The notes beneath the pieces are model-generated. The model did no database searches. It was not told the DNA's origin and worked only from the letters and a program-made list of their open reading frames with translations. DNA of 25,497 nt from JBBTSB01 sp964355775 (lineage in GTDB: Bacteria > Patescibacteriota > Minisyncoccia > 2-02-FULL-40-12 > IGHO2-01-FULL-4-A): contig CAYHEP010000012.1 of NCBI GenBank assembly GCA_964355775.1, forward strand, positions 1 through 25,497, in the 5' to 3' direction. This document shows positions 1 through 6,053 of this stretch, one piece after another; position 1 is the stretch's first letter, and each line of letters begins with the position of its first letter. Both the position numbers and the translations under genes were made by a program.

Positions 1-828
1 GTGACGGATGCGGTGTTTCGGAGCATCATCGCGGAGCGGGCGCGACCTGATGTTTTTTATACTGAATTCGTTTCGGCGGATGGACTCGCGCATGAAAAGG
101 CGCGGCCGAAGCTCCTCGTCGATCTCCAGTACTCCGACATCGAGCATCCTATCGTAGCACAGATTTTCGGAAGCAAACCAGACAATATCGAGTACGCGGC
201 GCGGCTTTGCAAAGAGCTGGGCTTTGATGGCGTGGACATCAATATGGGTTGTCCGGACAAATCTATCGAAAAGCAAAAGGCCGGGGCGATGATGATGCGA
301 AATCCCAAGCTCGCCCAAGAAGTCATCGCGGCGGCAAAGCACGGATGTGATCCACTGCCGATATCGGTAAAAACTCGTTTAGGATACTACAAGACCGGCG
401 AGTTTGATGATTGGTTTAATGCCCTTCTCGAATGCGATCTCGCGGCTATCATCGTCCACTTGCGCACGCGCGAGGAGATGTCAAAAGTCCCTGCGCATTG
501 GGAGCTCGCGGGACGGCTTGCGGAATTGCGTGGCTCGCGAGCGACGCTGATCGCCGGCAATGGAGACGTCGCGAATATTCAGGAGGCACACGAAAAAGCT
601 AAGCAGTACAACCTCGACGGCATCATGCTGGGGCGTGCAATCTTTGGCAACCCGTGGCTATTTTCGGGAAAAACCGCCAATCAGATCACTCATGCTGAGT
701 GGAAGACGACCATTCTCGAGCATGTACGCAGATTTCAAAAAACATTCCCTTTCAAAAATCCTGATACTATGAGAAAATTCTATCGTGCATATGCCGACGA
801 TGTGGAAAAAATTCTTGCTGATCGGTAG
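1..828 (+). CDS. dus: tRNA-dihydrouridine synthase (Dus), 5' partial
   Basis: This FMN enzyme family reduces specific uridines of tRNA to dihydrouridine. The visible part starts at the VTDAVFR segment, which in full-length Dus follows an N-terminal APMAG-type strand, so the first GTG of the window is very probably an internal valine and the gene begins upstream. Typical elements follow: the QIFGS strand (residues about 54-58), the GVDINMGCP motif with the catalytic cysteine (residues about 76-84), the phosphate-binding GNGDV (about 186-190) and GIMLGRAIFGNPW near residue 210-220. The C-terminal helical domain looks short: after TMRKFYRAY only about a dozen residues remain, where family members usually have a longer tail. 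The end overlaps the next gene on the same strand by 29 bases, suggesting co-transcription. The family call is firm; the subtype is not decided. Confidence 0.93.
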   Translation: MTDAVFRSIIAERARPDVFYTEFVSADGLAHEKARPKLLVDLQYSDIEHPIVAQIFGSKPDNIEYAARLCKELGFDGVDINMGCPDKSIEKQKAGAMMMRNPKLAQEVIAAAKHGCDPLPISVKTRLGYYKTGEFDDWFNALLECDLAAIIVHLRTREEMSKVPAHWELAGRLAELRGSRATLIAGNGDVANIQEAHEKAKQYNLDGIMLGRAIFGNPWLFSGKTANQITHAEWKTTILEHVRRFQKTFPFKNPDTMRKFYRAYADDVEKILADR

Positions 829-1807
829 CATCGCGGTGATTGTTGTGGTGATTTTGGGTCGCTCCACATCTCCGTATTTTACTACGATCACAGTTGGCGA
901 ACAAAATCTTACCGTTGAAATCGCAAAAACAGCGCGCCAGCAAGAAAGTGGTTTGAGCGGAAGAGACTCGCTCAAGGACGACTACGGCATGTTGTTTGTC
1001 TTTGATCAACCCACGATTCCGAGTTTTTGGATGAAGGATATGCGCTTCCCGATCGATATCATCTGGATTGGCGCGGACGGATCAATCGCCGGCATCGAGC
1101 ATGATGTTCAACCCGACACATATCCAAAAAAGTTTTCCCCCGCTTCGCCGATCATGCGAGTACTCGAGGTCAATGCAGGTTGGGCAAATCGCTACTTAAG
1201 TCCTGACAAAAAAACCGAATTGCCAGTCGCCTTCAAAATTTTGGATGTTCCTTTTATAGGCGAAGCGCCTTCCGGAAATTGGACAGGTCCGTGGAAAAAC
1301 GCCTGTGAAGAAGCAAGTATCGCGATGGTAGAGTTTTTTTACCAAAACAAGAAGTCAGCAACGATCGCTGAATCGGAGGAATTCATGAGTATGCTGTTTG
1401 CCAAGCAAGATGCGCTGTATGGCAACAACGTGAACTCTGATGCAAAGCAGTTCAAATATCTCATAGAGAATTTTGCTTCCTTCAAAGCCGAAATCAAAAC
1501 CAATCCCACGATAGAAGACATCAAAGATCAAATTGATGACGGTCATCCTGTAATTTCCATGCATTACGGCTTTGATCTGCACAACCCCAATATTCCTTTT
1601 CTGCGGACCGGCACGTCATATCATGCGATGGTGATCATCGGCTATGACGATCTCGCGAAGCAATTTATCGTCAACGACGACGGCGATACCAAAGCCGGAG
1701 CCGGCCATCGCTATGAATACGATCTTTTCATGAACACGCTCCACGAGTACGACTATACGACGAAAAAAGCCTACGGCGTTCCGACAGTGATTTTTACCTC
1801 GGACTAG
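800..1807 (+). CDS. Membrane-anchored DUF192 / C39-like cysteine peptidase fusion
   Basis: The ATG at 800 is chosen because it begins directly with a basic, hydrophobic anchor (MWKKFLLIGSIAVIVVVILG); in-frame GTG and ATG codons at 785 and 791 are possible. After the anchor comes a DUF192 domain (about residues 25-140; pattern GLSGRDSL, GMLFVF, FWMKDM, PIDIIWI, VLEVNAGW). A C39-like papain-fold domain follows from about residue 150: NWTGPWKNACEEASIAM supplies the likely catalytic cysteine, SYHAMVIIGYDD the histidine and FIVNDDGDTKAG the acidic/asparagine site. The protein should sit outside the membrane by an N-terminal anchor. Both domains occur separately in related genomes; substrate and role are unknown. 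Its TAG stop overlaps the stop of the convergent sigma gene within one CTAG, leaving no room for a terminator. Confidence 0.82.
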   Translation: MWKKFLLIGSIAVIVVVILGRSTSPYFTTITVGEQNLTVEIAKTARQQESGLSGRDSLKDDYGMLFVFDQPTIPSFWMKDMRFPIDIIWIGADGSIAGIEHDVQPDTYPKKFSPASPIMRVLEVNAGWANRYLSPDKKTELPVAFKILDVPFIGEAPSGNWTGPWKNACEEASIAMVEFFYQNKKSATIAESEEFMSMLFAKQDALYGNNVNSDAKQFKYLIENFASFKAEIKTNPTIEDIKDQIDDGHPVISMHYGFDLHNPNIPFLRTGTSYHAMVIIGYDDLAKQFIVNDDGDTKAGAGHRYEYDLFMNTLHEYDYTTKKAYGVPTVIFTSD

Positions 1808-3012
1808 TATCCCTTGAGTTTGTCGATCTTGTGGTGCTGGCGGATTTTGTCGAGGGCTTTGGCTTCGATCTGGCGGATGCGTTCGCGGGTGACGCCAAAA
1901 ACCTTGCCAACTTCTTCAAGCGTATGTGTTACACCATCAGCAAGACCGAAGCGCATTTCGAGGATTTTTTGCTCGCGGTTGGCGAGATCGCCAATGATTT
2001 CATTGAGATGGTCGCGTAAAATACGCCGACCCGCCATCGTTTCTGGCGAGACCGTTTCTTCGTCGGCGACAAAGTCCGCGAGCACGGAGTCCCCATCTTC
2101 ATCACCAACGGGTGCTTCCAGAGGCACGGTGTCTTGGGAGATTTTGATGATGTGACGAATCTTGTCCACTTCCACTCCCATTTCCGCGGCGGTTTCTTCT
2201 GGAAGTGGCTCGCGTCCCAAATCCTGCACCAAACGGCGCACCACCTGCTGGTACTTGTTGATCGTCTCGATCATGTGGACTGGGATACGGATCGTCCGCG
2301 CCTGATCGGCAAGTGCTCGCGTGATGCCCTGACGGATCCACCACGTCGCGTACGTCGAAAATTTAAAACCTTTACGATAATCAAATTTGTCCACCGCACG
2401 GGACAAACCGATGTTGCCTTCCTGAATAAGATCGAGCAAGGTTAAATTCGCTGATCTGCCGACATATTTTTTCGCGATAGACACAACAAGGCGCAGATTG
2501 GAAAGCATCAATTTTTGCCGTCCTGACTCGTCTTGACGCTCGATGCGTTTGGCAAGGTCTATTTCCTCCTCGCTGGTCAACAACGGATACTTTCCAATTT
2601 CACGCAAGTACATCTGAACGGAATCCGATCCAGCTTCAATTTGCTCATTCTCCAGTTTTTTCTTGTCTTCAAATTCCGTGCTCTCGCGTTCCTCCGCGTA
2701 CACGCGACCGGCATCCATAATATTGATATTGGCACCATCGAGCCGTTCATACAAACGCTCCAGTCCTTCGATGTCTTTTTCAATATTGGGAAAAGCGTTG
2801 AGAATTTCCGACTCGGTAATAAAACCGCGGTGACGTCCCTTTTCAATCAAACGTAAAATCGCGTCCTCGCTGATGACATGTTTCCACACTTTGGCTTTGG
2901 AAGAAGTCTTTTTTGGCTTTATTTTAGAGCTTGCTGGACGTTTCGGTGAACGTCGCGACGAGGGTCGCGAGACGCGTTTTGTCGCCTTTTTGTTCTGCTT
3001 CTTTGATTTCAT
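1804..3012 (-). CDS. rpoD: Primary RNA polymerase sigma factor (sigma-70/RpoD)
   Basis: About 402 residues, starting at the ATG that gives MKSKKQNKK. A very basic Lys/Arg/Ser-rich leader of about 45 residues precedes a region 1.1-like part. Region 1.2 is SVQMYLREIGKYPLLTSEEE. Region 2 contains NLRLVVSIAKKYVGRS, LDLIQEGNIGLSRAVDKFDY and KFSTYATWWIRQGITRAL, the core-binding and -10 recognition helices. Region 3 follows, then region 4 near the end (REQKILEMRFGL, TLEEVGKVFGVTRERIRQIE), which binds the -35 element. All parts expected of a housekeeping sigma are present. The start lies 89 bases inside the end of dnaG, so the two genes form one transcription unit, as in many bacteria. No Shine-Dalgarno site is visible at the start; translation probably couples to dnaG. 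The exact start is uncertain because the basic leader has no clear signal. Confidence 0.96.
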   Translation of the reverse strand: MKSKKQNKKATKRVSRPSSRRSPKRPASSKIKPKKTSSKAKVWKHVISEDAILRLIEKGRHRGFITESEILNAFPNIEKDIEGLERLYERLDGANINIMDAGRVYAEERESTEFEDKKKLENEQIEAGSDSVQMYLREIGKYPLLTSEEEIDLAKRIERQDESGRQKLMLSNLRLVVSIAKKYVGRSANLTLLDLIQEGNIGLSRAVDKFDYRKGFKFSTYATWWIRQGITRALADQARTIRIPVHMIETINKYQQVVRRLVQDLGREPLPEETAAEMGVEVDKIRHIIKISQDTVPLEAPVGDEDGDSVLADFVADEETVSPETMAGRRILRDHLNEIIGDLANREQKILEMRFGLADGVTHTLEEVGKVFGVTRERIRQIEAKALDKIRQHHKIDKLKGY

Positions 3013-4579
3013 ATTCGAGCTGTTCGAGTGTTCCCACAATAGTACGCTTTTTTAAATGATTTAGCAACTTTGCGAACTCTTGGTCAAGAGCGGTATCGTC
3101 AAAATCCTTCCAATACTCCTCCGCCTTCAGTGCGGCAAACTGGGCTTGCATGGGAGAGGGCTTAGGCAAATACGCCTTTTCCGCATCAGTTAAATTCTCG
3201 ACAAGACTAGGTTTTTTGAGCACAAGACTCAAGAGACTCTCTTCGAAGATATCGAGTACAGGTTCCAGAGGTCGGACCGCTTGTTCGGAATCAAGCGGTC
3301 CGACCTCTGGTTGAACTTTCGGCTTTACCAAAGCTAGTTCCGCCCGCACCACATCCTCTTTTACTTTGAGCGCCGTCGCAATCGTATTGACCCAGTGCGC
3401 CTGTTCGATCTTGTTTGCCATCGTCGCGATCAGTGGCAAAAGTTTTTGCGAAAAAAGTTTTTTGCCCATGGCGGTGGACAGATCCAGCGCCTTGCGCGAT
3501 GTCTCAAAAAAATATTCCATGAAGGGCTTAGAGTTATTTACAAAGTCAGCGTTGCCGTGTATTTTTACATAATCAGCGGGGTCTTTCTGGTCAATGGTTA
3601 CGATATTGACATTGAACCCTCGCGCCAGCGCAAGATCAACGCCACGCTTGGTCGCCATCTCCCCCGCGCTGTCCGCATCAAAGCACAGGTCCACGTTGTC
3701 CGTGTATCGCTTGATCAATCGCAAATGCCCGTCGGTCATCGCCGTACCTGAACTGGCTATTGCATGCGTCGCGCCAGCTTGATGAGACATAATCACATCC
3801 ATATTGCCTTCCACGACCAGCGCGCGGTTTTTCTTTCGCATATCCAGTTTTGCAAAATTCATGCCGTAAATCACTCGGCTTTTGTCATAAATTGCCGTTT
3901 GCGGGACGTTCATATATTTTGGTTCCCCCTCTCCAAATACCCTGCCGGTAAATCCCACTACTTGATTGTTCACGTCAAAAATCGGGAACATAATTCTTGA
4001 TCTAAATCGGTCAAAATATCCGCCGGCATCTTTTTTCACGAGCAATCCCGCTTCGGCAATATGTTTGATTTCAAAATTTCTAGCAAGAAAATTGCCCAAT
4101 CCATCCCACGACTCGGGCGCGTAGCCGAGTTTAAATTTTTCTATGGATTCGTCGGAGAGTCCACGATCTTTGAGATAGGCAAGAGCTTTTTTGCCCGTAG
4201 ACGACTCGTGAAGTTGTTTGCCAAAAAACTTTGTCGCAAGCTCGGAAATCTCGAGAAGCTTAGTCTTTGCATCTTGATATTCCGGATTGGGACGAAAACT
4301 GGAAAGCTCGATTCCCGCCCTGCCCGCCAAGATCCGCAACGCCTCCGGAAACTCAACGCCCTCGATCTGTTTTACGAATCCAAAGATATCTCCCCCCAAT
4401 CCGCACCCAAAGCAGTGCCAGATTTGACGTTCGGGCGATACAAAAAACGAACCTGATTTTTCATTGTGAAACGGACAGCGTGCTTTGTAGTTGATCCCCG
4501 CCTTTTGGAGCTTTACATAGCTCCCCACCAAATCCACCACATCCACCTTATCCTTTATTTTTGAAATATTGTCTTCCAT
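2924..4579 (-). CDS. dnaG: DNA primase
   Basis: Makes RNA primers for replication. 551 residues. The N-terminal CHC2 zinc ribbon uses C35, H38, C56 and C59 (CPFH...HCFGC). The catalytic core carries the RSRIMFPIFD strand, then TOPRIM with ALVVEGNMDVI (metal-binding Glu) and LCFDADSAGEMA (Asp-x-Asp), and DPADYV. A Pro-rich linker at residues about 424-439 is encoded by a perfect inverted repeat (see the repeat entry), then a helical C-terminal domain that would bind the helicase. There is no Shine-Dalgarno site; instead a TATGAT box lies 9 nt before the ATG, so the mRNA may be leaderless. The bases before the ATG (AAACGGGATGG) resemble the arm of the E elements found elsewhere in the window. 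rpoD follows with an 89-base overlap. Confidence 0.97.
   Translation of the reverse strand: MEDNISKIKDKVDVVDLVGSYVKLQKAGINYKARCPFHNEKSGSFFVSPERQIWHCFGCGLGGDIFGFVKQIEGVEFPEALRILAGRAGIELSSFRPNPEYQDAKTKLLEISELATKFFGKQLHESSTGKKALAYLKDRGLSDESIEKFKLGYAPESWDGLGNFLARNFEIKHIAEAGLLVKKDAGGYFDRFRSRIMFPIFDVNNQVVGFTGRVFGEGEPKYMNVPQTAIYDKSRVIYGMNFAKLDMRKKNRALVVEGNMDVIMSHQAGATHAIASSGTAMTDGHLRLIKRYTDNVDLCFDADSAGEMATKRGVDLALARGFNVNIVTIDQKDPADYVKIHGNADFVNNSKPFMEYFFETSRKALDLSTAMGKKLFSQKLLPLIATMANKIEQAHWVNTIATALKVKEDVVRAELALVKPKVQPEVGPLDSEQAVRPLEPVLDIFEESLLSLVLKKPSLVENLTDAEKAYLPKPSPMQAQFAALKAEEYWKDFDDTALDQEFAKLLNHLKKRTIVGTLEQLEYEIKEAEQKGDKTRLATLVATFTETSSKL
3265..3310. repeat. Perfect 19-bp inverted repeat inside dnaG
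   Basis: The left arm at 3265-3283 (CCAGAGGTCGGACCGCTTG) is exactly complementary to 3292-3310, with an 8-nt loop between. It lies in frame in the linker between the primase core and the C-terminal domain, encoding a Pro/Glu/Val stretch. A 19-bp perfect stem is far beyond chance in coding sequence and resembles palindromic elements that insert in frame into protein linkers. Its AGAGGTCGGAC core is similar to AGAGGTTGGAC, read on the minus strand near 5846-5857. Confidence 0.9.
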
Positions 4580-4588
4580 CCCGTTTGC

Positions 4589-4594
4589 ATCATA
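4589..4594 (-). promoter_or_regulatory. Putative -10 box of dnaG, leaderless arrangement
   Basis: TATGAT on the minus strand with 9 nt between its end and the dnaG ATG. No good -35 hexamer is seen at 16-18 nt. The spacing matches other genes in this window where transcription would begin at or within a few bases of the start codon. Confidence 0.5.
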
Positions 4595-4631
4595 TCGCAG
4601 TTAGACGTACAGTACCAGCAGGAGGTATACA

Positions 4632-4856
4632 GTGAAACGCACCGTTGTCTTCCGCAGTGTCGGGGGACGACTATACTGTGTCCCTCCGAATCAAATTGAA
4701 TTTGAGGACGCGGTCGTCATTGCCGACAATGGCTTTGACCCCGTCCAAGGCAAAGGTTACCTCTGCAACCTTCGACGAGCAAATGGCGGAAGCACGCTAA
4801 CGCTCGGAGGTAAGGAACGCAGGGTATATTTTGCCACTCCCGTTCACTCGCCGTGA
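4632..4856 (+). CDS. Small hypothetical protein with strong ribosome binding site
   Basis: A 74-residue frame starting at GTG, with AGGAGGT 8 nt upstream, divergent from dnaG. The product begins MKRTVVFRSVGGRLYCVPP and looks like a small beta-rich protein with two cysteines (C16 and about C45). No family is recognised. The strong Shine-Dalgarno site and GTG start set it apart from the neighbouring core genes, which lack such sites. A run of eight T follows at about 4874-4881 after a GC-rich stretch and may act as a weak terminator. The gene call rests on the ribosome binding site and the compact, well-bounded frame. Confidence 0.6.
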   Translation: MKRTVVFRSVGGRLYCVPPNQIEFEDAVVIADNGFDPVQGKGYLCNLRRANGGSTLTLGGKERRVYFATPVHSP

Positions 4857-4892
4857 CGCTCCCCGCGCCCGGCTTTTTTTTAAAAAATATCT

Positions 4893-4939
4893 CCAAAAAA
4901 CACAACGCCCCGTCTCGATCCTCCTGATTCGAAACGGGG
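4893..4939 (-). terminator. Rho-independent terminator after the paralogous pair
   Basis: On the minus strand, directly after the TAA of the upstream gene: CCCCGTTTCGA pairs with TCGAGACGGGG (11 bp with one G-T pair) around a 10-nt loop, followed by CGTTGTG and a run of six T. Confidence 0.75.
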
Positions 4940-4940
4940 G

Positions 4941-5366
4941 TTAAAGGTACTTGCGAGAAACCGGGACAACGTCGTCCTCCACTTCCACTTCGACCCGAAC
5001 AAGATTTTCGATGACCGGTCCGACCCAGTCATCGATTATCTTCTCACACTCGTAGAATTGCGACATGGTGTACGTGATCAGGACGAACTGCGGGTGGGTA
5101 TGTCCCACATCCCAAACCCGCAACATCCTGATGCGAGGGCGCTCGAAAAGAAATACTCGAGACGATTCCAGACGCACCCAATAGTCTGCGTCTGTTTCAT
5201 CAAACATCTTTCTGAGTGCCTCCCATACTTCCCACGCCTGATACAATTCCTCATCTGCGTGGTCCTCGAGATCCAGCAACGGATGCCGAGCAGTTGCATT
5301 CCTACGGGACGGCAACTGCGCCTCTGTTGTGAGATACTCGTCGTATTGCCAGACGGTCCGTTTCAT
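4941..5366 (-). CDS. Hypothetical protein, second of a tandem paralogous pair
   Basis: A 141-residue acidic protein starting at the ATG that overlaps the stop of the gene before it (ATGA), so translation is probably coupled. Family unknown. Its C-terminal half (RMLRVWDVG...FVLITYTMSQFYECEKIIDDW then GPVIENL) aligns by eye with the C-terminus of the upstream neighbour (AIRVERRG...HFVTHSRTEKFVGKCTIERW then GPFVEHL): both share a pattern of Arg-Val, a Phe-rich strand, Cys/Glu-x-Ile, then W-x-GP-x(2)-E-x-L. The middle is helical and rich in Glu and Trp. A strong terminator follows at once, so the pair forms a two-gene operon. Base composition is more GC-rich than that of the neighbouring core genes. 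Confidence 0.72.
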   Translation of the reverse strand: MKRTVWQYDEYLTTEAQLPSRRNATARHPLLDLEDHADEELYQAWEVWEALRKMFDETDADYWVRLESSRVFLFERPRIRMLRVWDVGHTHPQFVLITYTMSQFYECEKIIDDWVGPVIENLVRVEVEVEDDVVPVSRKYL

Positions 5367-5737
5367 ACAGCACCCGTGTAATGCAAGTGCTCGACGAACG
5401 GTCCGTCCCAGCGTTCGATCGTGCACTTTCCAACGAACTTCTCTGTCCGCGAGTGCGTCACGAAGTGAAACGACCTCCCCCTGCGCTCCACGCGGATAGC
5501 TTTGTGGTCAGCGAGAAATGCTACGTACACTTCCCGCCGAATACGTCCTTTCGCACGAGTACCGCGAAGCTCGCGATCGAGCATTGCCCAGTCGTGGTAT
5601 GCAATCGCAAGCTCCTCATTTGCGATTGTCTTTGCGAGCTGGCGGAGCTTCCGGGCCCACACCAGCGGATACTGCCGTGAAAAACTCTCCCCCTCGGAAC
5701 GGGGGCCGTTGAACTGCATGAAATGCCATGAGTCCAC
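5363..5737 (-). CDS. Hypothetical protein, first of a tandem paralogous pair
   Basis: The start chosen is the GTG at 5735-5737 because TGGAGG lies 5 nt before it; an in-frame ATG at 5761 has no such site. The product is about 124 residues: a helical region (LRQLAKTIANEELAIAYHDW), then a basic middle, then the strand-rich end ending in CTIERWDGPFVEHLHYTG, which it shares with the next gene. No known family is recognised. The stop is embedded in the start of its paralogue (ATGA). A possible TTTACT-17-TACAAC promoter lies upstream on the minus strand, but it is weak. Confidence 0.7.
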   Translation of the reverse strand: MDSWHFMQFNGPRSEGESFSRQYPLVWARKLRQLAKTIANEELAIAYHDWAMLDRELRGTRAKGRIRREVYVAFLADHKAIRVERRGRSFHFVTHSRTEKFVGKCTIERWDGPFVEHLHYTGAV

Positions 5738-5809
5738 TTTTGCCTCCATTCTCCGCACCATGCGGGTACAGTTGTTGTATCAAAATCTCTAAGCTCAGTA
5801 AAGCTCATC

Positions 5810-5832
5810 ACTTAGTGGTTGGACCACTAAGT
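5810..5832. repeat. REP-like perfect hairpin
   Basis: ACTTAGTGGT at 5810-5819 pairs perfectly with ACCACTAAGT at 5823-5832 around a 3-nt loop. The top of the stem has the form GGT-NNN-ACC, as do the hairpins flanking the transposase at 17.9-18.7 kb. There is no T-run on either side, so it is not a usual terminator. Confidence 0.75.
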
Positions 5833-5849
5833 AGCTTATTGATGTGTCC

Positions 5850-5873
5850 AACCTCTCAATAAACCTCTCAATA
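5850..5873. repeat. Two tandem copies of a 12-bp unit
   Basis: AACCTCTCAATA occurs twice back to back beside the scaffold gap. Together with the preceding TGTCCAACCTCTC it resembles the complement of the dnaG inverted-repeat core, so it may be a decayed member of the same palindrome family. Confidence 0.65.
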
Positions 5874-5892
5874 AAAAGTCACGCGCCCACGA

Positions 5893-5992
5893 NNNNNNNN
5901 NNNNNNNNNNNNNNNNNNNNNNNNNNNNNNNNNNNNNNNNNNNNNNNNNNNNNNNNNNNNNNNNNNNNNNNNNNNNNNNNNNNNNNNNNNNN
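5893..5992. other. Scaffold gap of 100 N
   Basis: Exactly 100 unknown bases. The two flanks share no overlap, so real sequence is probably missing. The surrounding repeats are a likely reason for the break. Confidence 0.95.
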
Positions 5993-6010
5993 CGTAAAGC
6001 GGGAAAGTTT

Positions 6011-6053
6011 TGCTCCTCCCCTTGAAGCAAGGGGAGGTCGGGAGGGGTTGCTA
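6011..6053. repeat. 3'-flank hairpin repeat, copy 1 (after fusA)
   Basis: CCTCCCCTT pairs with AAGGGGAGG around a 5-nt loop, followed by GTCGGGAGGGG and the CTAG that contains the fusA stop. A second copy with the same TGCTCCTCCC and AAGGGGAGGTCG blocks lies beside the ligA stop at 18910-18953. It may end transcripts or protect 3' ends, but no good T-run is present. Confidence 0.7.

Larger units (their letters stand above)
5738..6050. other. Gene-free, repeat-rich stretch with scaffold gap
   Basis: No supported gene is seen here. It holds a perfect hairpin, a 12-bp tandem duplication, 100 unknown bases and a second hairpin just after the fusA stop. Open frames crossing the unknown bases are not meaningful. 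Confidence 0.8.
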
